This document shows, one piece after another, positions 6,437-16,103 of a stretch of 64,000 nucleotides of DNA (position 1 is its first letter; every line of letters begins with the position of its first letter). A program made the translations under genes and the position numbers. Below the pieces are notes generated by a model. The model was not told the origin of the DNA. It worked only from the letters and a program-made list of their open reading frames with translations, and searched no databases. This DNA is from VMSU01 sp031400755 (GTDB taxonomy: Bacteria > Desulfobacterota > Desulfobulbia > Desulfobulbales > VMSU01), in assembly GCA_031400755.1 (NCBI GenBank), contig JANNQL010000046.1:5004-69003 (forward strand), read 5' to 3'.

Positions 6437-7945
6437 ATGAGCTTACGGCAAAAACTGATTTTGATGGTGGCCTTTTTAAGTGTGTCCCTGGTCTGCATTG
6501 TCCTGTCGTCCAATCTGCTGATCGACAGGGTCAAGATTGGCGGTAAGGCCTATAACGGCATTGAGCTTAAATACAACAGCATTGACCTGGTGGCGCGCAG
6601 CCGGGTCAATCTGGTGATGATGAACAGCCTGCTAAAGACCCAGGTTATTGATGAATATGATGAGGATAGTGGCGCTGCCGAGAGTGTGGCGAAACTCACG
6701 GAGATGCTGATGGAAATGAAAAATTCCATGGATGGCAAGGGTGAGGGCAATTGTCTCGCCTGCCATTCCCTTGAGGGATCGGAGGACTTGACGACCCACG
6801 CCGCCAGCATGGTCGAACAATGGCAACGGGTGGCGGGCCTTGTCACCAATGAGATTATTCCGGCCCTGGCAGGCGATGACAAGGAGAAGGCTGGGGAGGT
6901 CTTTGATGGTGACTATAACGAGGCATTTCAAGGGGTCATGGAGCATTCCAAGGCGGTCGTCACCTCCCTTCGGGAATCTTTGGACATGATGAAGGAGCAG
7001 AAAAAGTCGGAGGTCAAACAGTTTACCATCTATTTTACGGTCGGGGCCTTGATCATGTTGTTGATCGTCCTGGCTGGCACCGGGTTGATAGTTGAAAAAA
7101 TCATCCGCGAGGTGCGCAGGGTCGTTGTCTTGCTGGAAGAGAACGCTCAGCAGATCATCGGCGAGACCCAGGTGACGAGCCATTCCTCCCAGACCAACGC
7201 CGATATCTCGGCCAGTATGGCCGCCGCCCTGGAGCAGACCAGTTCTTCGCTTGAGGAAATTACCGCCATGGTCCGCCAGAATGATCAGAATTCAGGCAAC
7301 GCCAACGTCGCCATGCGTCAGAACCAGGACATCATCACTCGCGCCAATAACGATGTCGATGGTATGAAGCAGAGCATGAACAAGATCAAAGAGGACAGCG
7401 ACAAGATCTCGAAGATCATCAGTGAGATTGAAGGGATCGCCTTTCAGACCAACTTGCTGGCCTTGAACGCCGCGGTCGAGGCGGCCCGGGCCGGCGAGTC
7501 CGGGGCGGGGTTTGCGGTGGTGGCCGATGAGGTCAGGAATTTGGCCCAACGTACCGCCCAGGCCGCCCAAAACACCCAGGAACTCATTGAGGTGGCGGTC
7601 CATAATGTTGGTGACGGCCTGGTCACGGTTGATAAGGTGGATGCGGCGATGGGGGCCATTGCCGAGAGCACCAAGAAGGCCGCCATGCTGGTGGAGGAGA
7701 TCAGCACCGCCTCCCATCAGCAGACCGTAGGCATCAGTCAGATCAACAGCACCGTCACTAGCATGGAGTCAGGCACCCAAGGCCTGGCGGCCGGTTCCGA
7801 GGAGTTGGCCGCCGCCTCCCAGTCGGTGCAGGGTCAGGCCAACAGCCTCTACCAGCATATCAATGATCTGGTGCGGCTGGTGGATGGCGATAAAGCGGCG
7901 GACTCAGGCCATGGCCGTGAGCTGGCGTCATTTCGAAAATCCTGA
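6437..7945 (+). CDS. Methyl-accepting chemotaxis protein with a haem-c motif
   Basis: The 502-residue product has a first membrane segment (about 7-28), a periplasmic domain, a second membrane segment (about 195-219), and a long cytoplasmic coiled coil with the conserved MCP hairpin tip EGIAFQTNLLALNAAVEAARAGE. The periplasmic domain contains one CXXCH motif, CLACH at 106-110, so it probably binds covalent haem c and senses redox state or a gas, as known for some Geobacter chemoreceptors. No clear HAMP and no C-terminal CheR-binding pentapeptide are seen. ATG 6437 is chosen because it follows AAGAGAG and starts right before the membrane helix; a GTG 57 bp upstream is less likely. No che genes adjoin. 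Confidence 0.9.
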   Translation: MSLRQKLILMVAFLSVSLVCIVLSSNLLIDRVKIGGKAYNGIELKYNSIDLVARSRVNLVMMNSLLKTQVIDEYDEDSGAAESVAKLTEMLMEMKNSMDGKGEGNCLACHSLEGSEDLTTHAASMVEQWQRVAGLVTNEIIPALAGDDKEKAGEVFDGDYNEAFQGVMEHSKAVVTSLRESLDMMKEQKKSEVKQFTIYFTVGALIMLLIVLAGTGLIVEKIIREVRRVVVLLEENAQQIIGETQVTSHSSQTNADISASMAAALEQTSSSLEEITAMVRQNDQNSGNANVAMRQNQDIITRANNDVDGMKQSMNKIKEDSDKISKIISEIEGIAFQTNLLALNAAVEAARAGESGAGFAVVADEVRNLAQRTAQAAQNTQELIEVAVHNVGDGLVTVDKVDAAMGAIAESTKKAAMLVEEISTASHQQTVGISQINSTVTSMESGTQGLAAGSEELAAASQSVQGQANSLYQHINDLVRLVDGDKAADSGHGRELASFRKS

Positions 7946-7966
7946 GAGGTTCTTCAATAACGCTGC

Positions 7967-8093
7967 CGTCATTCCGGCGAAAGCCGGAATCCAGCGTCTC
8001 ACCCCGCCTGCGGGGGGATTTATCATCAAGTAACTTTGATGAACTCGCAAAACGCCGTCACCCCGGCTTGCGCCGGGGTGACGATTTTTGCAG
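7967..8093. repeat. REP-like hairpin pair, also a likely terminator
   Basis: Two perfect hairpins: ATTCCGGC(7971-7978)/GCCGGAAT(7983-7990) and GTCACCCCGGC(8057-8067)/GCCGGGGTGAC(8072-8082), the second followed by GATTTTT. It lies between the convergent chemoreceptor and MFS genes and can terminate the plus-strand transcript. The same GTCATTCCGGC...GTGACGG family recurs at 9410-9550, 57496-57570 and 63962-64000. Confidence 0.7.
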
Positions 8094-8139
8094 AGGCTAC
8101 TGATTAAGGTCTGATCTTTCTCCTTTCCTTGGGCGGTCT

Positions 8140-9324
8140 TTAAGTCCGTCTCCCCGTAATTGCCACCATCGGTGCCGTCAGGATAAGCCTGGCGGCGAAC
8201 ATGGTGGCCGTCATGACCACCACCCCGATAATCAAAAAAGACCAGCGCAGGCCGAGCAGGTCGGTGCAGACCCCGGCAGCGATGGAGCCGAAAAAGATGC
8301 CGGTGCTCATCGCCATATTGAAGGCGCCCATCATGGTGCCCTGGCCGTAATGCCGTCCTTCTTCGGCGGCCAGCGCCCCCAGCGCCGGCCAGATAATGGC
8401 CTCACCCATGCCGAGGATGACGAACATGGTAAGCAGCGACCAGAAGTTGACGGCCAAGGGCACCAGGCCCATGATCAGACTGATGATGGTGCTGCCAATC
8501 ATCAGCAGCCGGACCTTGTCGCGGCGTTCGGCCATTCTGCCGAAGGGTGTCTGGCAAATGGCGTTGGCCAGGGTGCGGGCTGAGATGACGATGCCGATTT
8601 GCGTGCCGCTGGCCTGAAACCATTGGGTCATGAGCAGCGGCAGGAAGGCCATGGTCGGCACCATGATAAGCATGGTGGACATCCTGGCCAGGAGAATGCC
8701 GCGGGTGCGACGGTTGTTGAGCATAAGTCCCAGCGATTTGAAAATACCGGCTGCCGGCGGCTTAATTTCTCGTGCCTCCATGCTTGGCATCTGCAGGATG
8801 ACCAGCAGGAGAGCGAGGAGGCTCAGCCCGGACATAGCGTAGAAGGCGGCAGGCATTCCCCAGCGGTCGGTAAAAAAACCGCCCAGCAAGGGGCCGCTGC
8901 CGATGCCGGTAAATATTGCGATGTTCAGCAGCCCCATATAACGTCCCTCCTGGCCCAGCGGCGACATGTCGCTGACATAGGCCATGGCAATCGGCACGAT
9001 CATGGCCGAGCCCACCCCGTGAAAGGCCCTGATGACAATGATATTGGCGACTGACTGGGCCTGGGGTAAGGCAAGTCCTACCAGGGAGTACACCAGCAGG
9101 CCGCAGCTGAGGAAACCCTTGCGGCCCCAACGGTCGGACAGGTTGCCGACCACCGGCAAAAGCAGGGTGCGGGTGATGGAAAAGGCGGCGATGATCAGCC
9201 CTAGAGTCAGGCCGTTGGCCCCAAGCTTGGTGGCAAATACCGGCATGACCGGGATGATGATGCCGATCCCGAGCAGGGAGATGAAGGTAGACAGCAAAAG
9301 AATGATGAGATGATGGTGTTTCAT
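8140..9324 (-). CDS. MFS transporter (drug-efflux type)
   Basis: Read from the ATG at 9324 the product is 394 residues with twelve predicted membrane helices. Helix 1 (LIILLLSTFISLLGIGIIIPVMPVFA) is typical of drug/H+ antiporters, and the loop between helices 2 and 3 carries motif A, GNLSDRWGRKGFL. A repeat of this loop (GRMAERRDKVRL) lies between helices 8 and 9. The substrate cannot be told. The frame stays open upstream to 9552, but that extension is translated repeat DNA (9410-9550) and has no signal or family character, so the shorter start is preferred. No regulator adjoins it. Confidence 0.85.
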   Translation of the reverse strand: MKHHHLIILLLSTFISLLGIGIIIPVMPVFATKLGANGLTLGLIIAAFSITRTLLLPVVGNLSDRWGRKGFLSCGLLVYSLVGLALPQAQSVANIIVIRAFHGVGSAMIVPIAMAYVSDMSPLGQEGRYMGLLNIAIFTGIGSGPLLGGFFTDRWGMPAAFYAMSGLSLLALLLVILQMPSMEAREIKPPAAGIFKSLGLMLNNRRTRGILLARMSTMLIMVPTMAFLPLLMTQWFQASGTQIGIVISARTLANAICQTPFGRMAERRDKVRLLMIGSTIISLIMGLVPLAVNFWSLLTMFVILGMGEAIIWPALGALAAEEGRHYGQGTMMGAFNMAMSTGIFFGSIAAGVCTDLLGLRWSFLIIGVVVMTATMFAARLILTAPMVAITGRRT

Positions 9325-9349
9325 GGCAGGGGCCGCGTCCGGCAATCGC

Positions 9350-9370
9350 TCCCTGAGCGGAGTCGAAGGG
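9350..9370. repeat. Half copy of the TTCGACTCCGCTCAGGG repeat
   Basis: CCCTGAGCGGAGTCGAAGGG here equals one arm of the perfect inverted repeat at 10952-11008. It is a solitary arm just upstream of the MFS start. Confidence 0.5.
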
Positions 9371-9409
9371 GCGTTGCCGCTTGGAGTGAGATGATATTGG
9401 CTATAAATA

Positions 9410-9550
9410 GAGCCTCTTGCAAAAAGAGAAAAAGCCGTCAGTAAAGCCGTCATTCCCATGCTGTTAGCCGGAATCTCGATCTTACTGCCGTGATGGAACT
9501 GGATCCCCGCTAACAGCATGCGGGGATGACGGTCATTTTGCAAGAGCCTC
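9410..9550. repeat. 141-bp REP-like element with inverted ends, copy B
   Basis: The right 70 bp repeat 6160-6229 almost exactly. The left end (GAGCCTCTTGCAAAA, from 9410) and right end (TTTTGCAAGAGCCTC, to 9550) are inverted copies of each other with one internal mismatch pair. Inside are ATTCC.../GGAAT and ATCCCCGC/GCGGGGAT hairpins. This has the form of a small non-autonomous element; no transposase is in the window. Confidence 0.65.
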
Positions 9551-9624
9551 AATATTTTACAGCCACGAAAAGGTATGATCCTTTTGCCAAGCAGTGTAAC
9601 GGGATTGGGTGTGGTCTACCGTGT

Positions 9625-10308
9625 TTAAGTGAGGCCCCGCATATGGTCAAGCAGTGCCGCCATCATCTGATTGATGGCGGTGAAGCGGCTGGGCTGGGCC
9701 AGCATCTCGGCAGGGGTCTGGACGCAGGGGCCAGGGGCCAAGTCGTCCTGGCCATGGTCGATCAGGGCAATGAGGCTTTCAGGGGTCGTCTCCAGATGAA
9801 ATTGCAGACCAAGCACCCGTTGCCGGTAGATGAAGCCCTGGTTTTGACAGGCCTCGCTTGCCGCCAGGCGTTCCGCCCCGTTTGGCATGGCAAAGGTATC
9901 GCCATGCCAGTGCATGACAAGGGCCTGGGCCGGGATGATGCCAGCTAGGCCCTGGTGGACCGTGGTCAGGGGGAACCAGCCGACCTCCCGCTGCGGATTG
10001 CGGCTGACTGCGGCCCCCAGGGCATCGGCGATCAACTGGGCGCCGAGACATATCCCCAGCACGACCTTGCCGGCGGCAATGGCCTCTTTGATGCAGGCCT
10101 TTTCCCGCCGTAGCCAGGGATAGAGGTCTTCCTCATAGATGTTCATCGGCCCGCCCAGCACCAGCAGCCAGTCAAAGTCGGCGAGGTTTGGCAGCGCCTC
10201 ATTGTCAAACATCCGGCTGTAGCGTATGCTTGCCCCCTGGCTTCTGGCCCAGTCTGCAATGCTGCCTAAGCCTTCAAAGGCGACGTGCTGTAGATAGTGG
10301 ATGCGCAT
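9625..10308 (-). CDS. Class I glutamine amidotransferase-like protein
   Basis: The 227-residue product is a GMP-synthase-like class I glutamine amidotransferase. The nucleophile elbow GICLGAQ has Cys87, and FHLE provides His171 and Glu173, completing the catalytic triad; the oxyanion segment GGPMN is at 52-56. Such stand-alone proteins hydrolyse the gamma-glutamyl amide of glutamine or related compounds. The real substrate is unknown. A GGAG ribosome site precedes ATG 10308. It appears monocistronic, with the RcnB-like gene 50 bp upstream on the same strand possibly co-transcribed. Confidence 0.85.
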   Translation of the reverse strand: MRIHYLQHVAFEGLGSIADWARSQGASIRYSRMFDNEALPNLADFDWLLVLGGPMNIYEEDLYPWLRREKACIKEAIAAGKVVLGICLGAQLIADALGAAVSRNPQREVGWFPLTTVHQGLAGIIPAQALVMHWHGDTFAMPNGAERLAASEACQNQGFIYRQRVLGLQFHLETTPESLIALIDHGQDDLAPGPCVQTPAEMLAQPSRFTAINQMMAALLDHMRGLT

Positions 10309-10358
10309 GGTTTATCTCCGTATGGGGAAGAGCGCTGGCGATTTTTTCGAAAGCCATC

Positions 10359-10883
10359 CTACCTGTTCAGGTCCTGAATTGCATCCAAGACCATTCCTGT
10401 CCCGATGGCGATCAGCAGGACATCGTTGGCCACGCGTACATAACGGCGTCCGCTTGGCGGCGGCCCCAACTGGACAATGATAGCAGGCGGCAGGTCGTAG
10501 TAGATGACATTTTTGGGTAGGCGCCGGCCCAGCACCCACTTTTTTGCCTGGCCTGGAGGCAGGCAACCGTTGTGTTTTTTGACAAGACCGGGCGGGCAGT
10601 GTCCGGAGCGGTACTGCGCCGTAAGGTAGTCACTGACCACGGTGCGGTGGCGGTCGCCAAAATGTTTGTTTTTCTTGTCGTTATCATCGTCTCTGCCGTG
10701 TTCTTCTCTCTCTTCACGGGCTTGTTCCTGCTCATGTTCGCGATGCTCTTTTTTCTGGTGTTTTCCGGCATGGTCATTGTCTGCCCAGGACTGCTTGCCG
10801 GCGAGCGTTGGTCCAGCGGTTGCCAGTATTCCAGCTACGACAAGGGCCAGGACCTGAATTTTCAGTGAGGTGATGCGCGGCAT
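10359..10883 (-). CDS. RcnB-like periplasmic protein
   Basis: The 174-residue product has a signal peptide (1-29, ending LAG), a highly charged His/Glu/Lys-rich segment (about 35-80) and a C-terminal domain beginning near CPPGLVKK..GCLPPGQAKKW, with YYDLPPAIIVQLGPPPSGRRYVRVANDVLLI. This C-terminal pattern is that of the RcnB/CigR-type periplasmic domain. RcnB in E. coli is linked to nickel and cobalt homeostasis; the His-rich linker here fits metal binding, but no transporter gene adjoins. ATG 10883 follows a GGAG site. Function is inferred only from family resemblance. Confidence 0.75.
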   Translation of the reverse strand: MPRITSLKIQVLALVVAGILATAGPTLAGKQSWADNDHAGKHQKKEHREHEQEQAREEREEHGRDDDNDKKNKHFGDRHRTVVSDYLTAQYRSGHCPPGLVKKHNGCLPPGQAKKWVLGRRLPKNVIYYDLPPAIIVQLGPPPSGRRYVRVANDVLLIAIGTGMVLDAIQDLNR

Positions 10884-10951
10884 GATTTTTTCTCCAAAGT
10901 TTGATGACGTATTTTTGTGGGTGCCTTAAGCCATTTCTAAATCAAGCGTTT

Positions 10952-11008
10952 CCTTCGACTCCGCTCAGGGAACAATTCCTACTACCGTTCCCTGAGCGGA
11001 GTCGAAGG
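10952..11008. repeat. Perfect 22-bp inverted repeat (TTCGACTCCGCTCAGGG family)
   Basis: Arms 10952-10973 and 10987-11008 are perfectly complementary over 22 bp around a 13-nt loop. Related arms are at 9350-9370 and nested in 55378-55422. It lies in the non-coding stretch 10884-11278, which otherwise holds a small palindrome ATTCGGCT/AGCCGAAT (11134-11153) and no gene. Confidence 0.65.
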
Positions 11009-11278
11009 GAAATAATTAACTGAGCCTTCACTTGCCTGTGGGCTGATCGTGTTTCCATGCTGATTTTAGAAATTGGTTAACACTTCCGTCTACTTTTTCA
11101 CTATACTTTGCCGGACATTTTTTTGCGACCCTGATTCGGCTTGCCAGCCGAATTCATGGCGGCACGGCAAGGCCTGGCCTAGAAATTGGGTGGCGCCAGA
11201 GTTGTTGCGATCCTTTGCGGCCCAAGGGAAGTTCTAGCAGATGGGGCTTTCATTCACGGGTTTTATCATCTGGCCGTC

Positions 11279-11307
11279 TTGACTGATTACCCTCGTCTTA
11301 TTATAAA
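11279..11307 (+). promoter_or_regulatory. Promoter of the branched-chain amino acid transporter operon
   Basis: TTGACT (11279-11284), a 17-bp spacer and TATAAA (11302-11307) form a near-consensus sigma-70 promoter. The start would be near 11314, giving a 45-nt leader with GGGGAGGG before the ATG at 11360. A weaker upstream candidate has TTAACA (11077) and TATACT (11102) with a 19-bp spacer. Confidence 0.6.
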
Positions 11308-11359
11308 ACTACCTGACATGGAGCTTCTGCAGCACAACACATCAGGGGAGGGCTTGGCG

Positions 11360-12490
11360 ATGGCACGGAATTATCGTTTTTTGAGAGTTGTTGTCTTGTT
11401 GACGGCAATTTTCTGCGGCGGCGCTGCTATGGTTGAGGCCGCTGGTCCGCCGATACGGCTCGGAGTGGCCGGGGCCCACAGTGGGGACTTGGCCTCCTAC
11501 GGTCTGCCCAGTTTGAACGCCGCCCGTCTGGTCGTTAAGGACATTAATGCCAAAGGCGGGGTCATGGGCCGGCAGATCGAAATCCTGGCCGAGGATGATG
11601 TCTGTAAGCCGGAGATCGCCACCAACACCGCCACCAAGCTCATATCCGAGAAGGCCGATATCGTCATGGGCCATATTTGCAGCGGCGCCACCAAGGCCGC
11701 TATCGGCATCTATAACGACGCCCGCATGATCGTCATCTCGCCGTCTGCCACCAACCCCGAGCTTACCCAAAGCGGCAAGTACCCCAATTTTTTCAGGACC
11801 ATCGCTGCCGATGACGCCCAGGCCATGCAGGAGGTTGATTTTGCCGTCAAGGTCTTGAAATTGAAGAAGCTCGCGGTGATCCACGACAAGGGCGACTATG
11901 GCAAGGGTCTGGCCGAATTCGCCAAGGCTTTTGTTGAAAAATCAGAGGGGGCGGAACTGGTCCTCTACGAGGGGGTGACCCCTGGGGCGGTGGACTACTC
12001 GGCCATTGTCCAGAAGATCAAGCGCTCTGGCGCCGAGGGCGTCATCTTCGGCGGCTATCACCCCGAGGCCTCGAAGATTGTCTCCCAGATGCGTAAGAAG
12101 GGGATGAAGACAGTGTTTATCTCCGATGACGGGGTCAAGGACGAGACCTTCATCAAGGTCGCAGGCCAATATGCCGAGGGGGTGTATGCCTCCGGGCCGA
12201 AGGACACCTCGAAGAACCCGTTGACCAAGGCCGCTATTGAGGCCCATAAAAAAGAGTACGGCAGCGAGCCTGGGGCCTTTTTTCTGAACGCCTACGCCGC
12301 CACCCTGGCTGCGCTTAACGCCATTGATAAGGCCGGTTCCACCGATTTTGACCAGATGGCCAAGGCCCTGCGCCGCGAGTCGGTGGATACTCCCTTGGGC
12401 ATGGTCTGCTTTGACGAGCGCGGTGACGCCATCGGGGTCGGTTTTGCCATGTATGTCGTCAAGGACGGCGTTTATCAGGAAGTACTTTAA
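11360..12490 (+). CDS. livJ: Branched-chain amino acid ABC transporter, substrate-binding protein
   Basis: The 376-residue product has a signal peptide (to about residue 28, VEAAG) and a type I periplasmic binding fold of the LivJ/LivK family: PIRLGVAGAHSGDLASYG near the N-terminus, NAA.LVVKDINAKGGVMGRQIE, then SPSATNPELTQ and DDA.AMQ. It should bind leucine, isoleucine, valine or a related ligand and pass it to the permease. The ATG at 11360 follows GGGGAGGG and starts exactly at the signal peptide, so longer upstream reading is rejected. First gene of a five-gene transport operon; the next start is 4 bp after its stop. Confidence 0.92.
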   Translation: MARNYRFLRVVVLLTAIFCGGAAMVEAAGPPIRLGVAGAHSGDLASYGLPSLNAARLVVKDINAKGGVMGRQIEILAEDDVCKPEIATNTATKLISEKADIVMGHICSGATKAAIGIYNDARMIVISPSATNPELTQSGKYPNFFRTIAADDAQAMQEVDFAVKVLKLKKLAVIHDKGDYGKGLAEFAKAFVEKSEGAELVLYEGVTPGAVDYSAIVQKIKRSGAEGVIFGGYHPEASKIVSQMRKKGMKTVFISDDGVKDETFIKVAGQYAEGVYASGPKDTSKNPLTKAAIEAHKKEYGSEPGAFFLNAYAATLAALNAIDKAGSTDFDQMAKALRRESVDTPLGMVCFDERGDAIGVGFAMYVVKDGVYQEVL

Positions 12491-12494
12491 TGGT

Positions 12495-13397
12495 ATGGAA
12501 TATTTCCTTGAGCTTTTTTTCAGCGGCCTGACCCGGGGCAGTATCTATGCCTTGATCGCCCTGGGCTACACCATGGTCTACGGCATCATCGGCCTGATCA
12601 ATTTCGCCCATGGCGAGATCTACATGATCGGGGCCTTCACCGCCCTGATTGCGGCCAGCCTCCTGACCATCTGGGGGGTGAATCAGATCGCGGTGCTGGT
12701 CCTCTCCGGCCTGGCTGCCATGGTCTGGGCGGCGGCCTATGGCTTCACGGTGGAGAAAATCGCCTACCGCCCCCTGCGTCACGCCCCGCGACTGTCGCCG
12801 CTGATCAGCGCCATTGGCATGTCGATCTTTTTACAGAATTATGTGCTGCTTTCCCAGACCCCGGACTTCGTGCCTTTCCCTGCCTTGATTCCGGATTTTC
12901 CCTGGCTCGAACCCTACCGCTCGATCATCGGTTCCTCGGACCTGATCATTCTGGTCAGCACCGCCGTGGTCATGGTCCTGCTGACCATGCTGATCAAGTA
13001 CACCCGGATTGGCAAGGCCATGCGGGCCACGGCCCAGGACAAGCAAATGGCCCTGCTTCTCGGTATTGATGTCAATCGGGTGGTCTCGCTGACCTTTGTC
13101 CTCGGCTCCGCTTTGGCCGCCATCGGCGGGGTGCTGATTGCCTCCCATATCGGCCAGATCAATTTCGCCATTGGTTTTTTGGCTGGGATCAAGGCCTTCA
13201 CCGCCGCCGTCCTAGGAGGGATTGGCAGCGTGCCGGGGGCGGTGCTGGGCAGTCTGCTCTTGGGCTGGACCGAGAGCTTCGCCACCGGCTATATTTCGAG
13301 TGATTACGAGGATGTCTTTGCTTTTGCCCTCCTGGTGCTGGTCCTTATCTTCCGTCCTGCCGGACTCCTGGGGCGGCGGCACAATCAAAAAGTCTAG
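12495..13397 (+). CDS. livH: Branched-chain amino acid ABC transporter permease LivH
   Basis: The 300-residue product is a LivH-family permease with about eight membrane helices. The conserved start MEYFLELFFSGLTRGSIYALIALGYTMVYGIIGLINFAHGEIYMIGAF and the later motif RAVAQDK-like MRATAQDKQMALLLGIDVNRV are typical, as is GGIGSVPGAVLGSLLLG near the end. The ATG at 12495 is used because the family start is exactly here; the open frame extending upstream overlaps livJ and is not coding. It forms the membrane channel with LivM. Confidence 0.92.
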   Translation: MEYFLELFFSGLTRGSIYALIALGYTMVYGIIGLINFAHGEIYMIGAFTALIAASLLTIWGVNQIAVLVLSGLAAMVWAAAYGFTVEKIAYRPLRHAPRLSPLISAIGMSIFLQNYVLLSQTPDFVPFPALIPDFPWLEPYRSIIGSSDLIILVSTAVVMVLLTMLIKYTRIGKAMRATAQDKQMALLLGIDVNRVVSLTFVLGSALAAIGGVLIASHIGQINFAIGFLAGIKAFTAAVLGGIGSVPGAVLGSLLLGWTESFATGYISSDYEDVFAFALLVLVLIFRPAGLLGRRHNQKV

Positions 13398-13414
13398 GCA
13401 AAAGGTCTAGGGAG

Positions 13415-14602
13415 ATGCTGGCTGAGTTGAAAAAGGCAATTGGGGTTGCCGCCTGGTTTATGTTCCTGACCCTGCCGATTTTGGCGGTCAAGGTCAATGC
13501 CATCGAGCAGACCGTGGCCTGGCGCTGGACCAATCTGGCCCTGGTCGGGGGAGCGGCCTTTTTGTTGACTTTGGTCGGCGCTTTCTTTGTCCGGTATAGG
13601 CCACAGCTCACAACTCATTGGCCCGACCTTTCCGGTCTTGGCCTGGCAAGGTTCAAGGGCTGGCTCCTGGCCCTTATCGCCCTGTTTGCCGCGGTCTTTC
13701 CTGCCCTCTTTTCTTCCTATCAGATCAATATCATGACCAGCGCCCTGATGTATGCCGTCTTGGGCCTGGGTCTCAACATCGTAGTGGGCTTGGCCGGTCT
13801 GCTCGACTTGGGCTATGTCGCTTTTTATGCGGTGGGGGCCTACAGTTACGCGCTTCTCAATTATCATTTCGGCTTGGGCTTCTGGGGGTGCTTACCGATC
13901 GGCGGGGTGCTGGCCGCCTTGTTTGGCATTGTTTTAGGTTTCCCGGTCCTCAGGCTGCGGGGTGACTATCTGGCCATCGTCACCTTGGGCTTTGGTGAGA
14001 TCATCCGCCTGGTCCTTGAAAACTGGAATGCCTTTTCCTTTGGCCCGAGCGGCATCGCGAATATCCCGCGCCCCGGTCTCTTTGGCCTGGCCCTGCCGGT
14101 GGATGAGGCCATTTGCTATACCTATTACCTGGTGCTGCTCCTCGGCCTGCTCACTATCTTTGTGGTCAACCGCCTGCGGGATTCGCGAATTGGCCGGGCC
14201 TGGATCGCCCTCCGCGAAGACGAGATCGCCTGTCAGGCCATGGGCATCGACAAGACCAGGACCAAGTTGACGGCCTTTGCCCTGGGGGCGAGCTGGGCCG
14301 GGCTGGTCGGGGTGATGTTCGCCGCCAAGACCACCTTTATCAATCCGGCCAGCTTCACCTTTCAGGAGTCGGCGATTATCCTGGCCATTGTTGTACTCGG
14401 CGGCATGGGCTCCACGGTCGGGGTGGTGATCGCTGCCCTGATCTTCATCCTGCTGCCCGAATACCTGCGGGCCTTTGCCGATTATCGGATGCTGCTTTTC
14501 GGGGCGATCATGGTGGGGGGGATGGTCTTTCGGCCGCAGGGCATCATCGGCAATGTCCGTCGTTCTTATAAGTTTCCCGAGCAGGGGACGGGCCATGACT
14601 GA
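13415..14602 (+). CDS. livM: Branched-chain amino acid ABC transporter permease LivM
   Basis: The 395-residue product has the LivM pattern: an N-terminal helix pair not shared with LivH, then ALMYAVLGLGLNIVVGLAGLLDLGYVAFYAVGAYSYALL, PVLRLRGDYLAIVTLGFGEIIR and RAWIALREDEIACQAMGID, ending with VLGGMGSTVGVVIAALIFILLPEYLR. GGGAG precedes the ATG. It lies 17 bp after livH and overlaps livG by 8 bp, so the operon is compact and likely translated in a coupled way. Confidence 0.93.
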   Translation: MLAELKKAIGVAAWFMFLTLPILAVKVNAIEQTVAWRWTNLALVGGAAFLLTLVGAFFVRYRPQLTTHWPDLSGLGLARFKGWLLALIALFAAVFPALFSSYQINIMTSALMYAVLGLGLNIVVGLAGLLDLGYVAFYAVGAYSYALLNYHFGLGFWGCLPIGGVLAALFGIVLGFPVLRLRGDYLAIVTLGFGEIIRLVLENWNAFSFGPSGIANIPRPGLFGLALPVDEAICYTYYLVLLLGLLTIFVVNRLRDSRIGRAWIALREDEIACQAMGIDKTRTKLTAFALGASWAGLVGVMFAAKTTFINPASFTFQESAIILAIVVLGGMGSTVGVVIAALIFILLPEYLRAFADYRMLLFGAIMVGGMVFRPQGIIGNVRRSYKFPEQGTGHD

Positions 14603-15381
14603 GCCGCTGCCGTTGCTTCAAGTCCGGCACTTGTCCATGGCCTTCGGCGGCCTGTGGGCCGTGCAGGGGCTGGATCTGGAGATTGGCGCAGGCGAGATTG
14701 TCGCTCTCATCGGGCCGAATGGGGCCGGGAAGACCACCTTCTTCAATTGCCTGACCGGGGTCTATGCGCCGACTGCGGGCGACATCCTGCTGACTAGGCC
14801 TGGTCAGGCTGCGGTGCGGCTTAATGGTCTGCTGCCCAATCAGATTACCGAAATGGGCCTGGCCCGCACCTTCCAGAACATCAGGCTGTTTCCAGAGATG
14901 AGCGTCATTGAGAATGTCATGATCGGCTGCCACTGTCGGCATCGGGCCGGGATACTGGGGGCCATTCTGCGGGGGCGGGCCACCCGTGCTGAAGAAGAGA
15001 TGATCGTGGCCAGGAGTTACGCTATCCTGCAACAGTTGCAAATTTCCCAGTACGTCAATGAGCTGGCCAAGAACCTACCCTACGGGGCCCAGCGCTGTCT
15101 GGAGATCGCCCGCGCCCTGGCCACGGAACCCTTGATCCTGTTACTTGACGAACCAGCCGCTGGTTTGAATCCCAAAGAAACCAGCGAACTTGATGCCCTG
15201 ATCCTGCAGGTCCGCGAGCAGTACCAAGTGTCGATTGTCTTGATCGAGCATGATATGAAACTGGTGATGAGCTTGTCTGATCGTATTTATGTCATGGATT
15301 ATGGTGAGAAGATCGCCCAGGGAACGCCTGCCGAGATTCGCGTCAACTCAGCCGTCATCAAGGCCTATCTGGGGGAAGACG

Positions 15382-15389
<8 letters not shown>
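14595..15389 (+). CDS. livG: Branched-chain amino acid ABC transporter ATP-binding protein LivG
   Basis: The 264-residue ATPase has Walker A GPNGAGKTT, the LivG-specific GLARTFQNIRLFPEMSVIENVMIG segment after it, Walker B LILLLDEPAAGLNP and the switch histidine in IEHDMKLVM. The usual signature LSGGQ is replaced by LPYGAQRCLEIARAL, which is the normal form in LivG. It energises LivHM together with LivF. ATG 14595 lies within the end of livM and has GGGACG upstream. Confidence 0.93.
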
Positions 15390-16089
<700 letters not shown>

Positions 16090-16103
16090 TCTGGAAGGTT
16101 GCT

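Noticed and set aside
9325..9552. N-terminal extension of the MFS protein
   Set aside because: The extension is translated repeat DNA (9410-9550), and the membrane protein starts normally at 9324.
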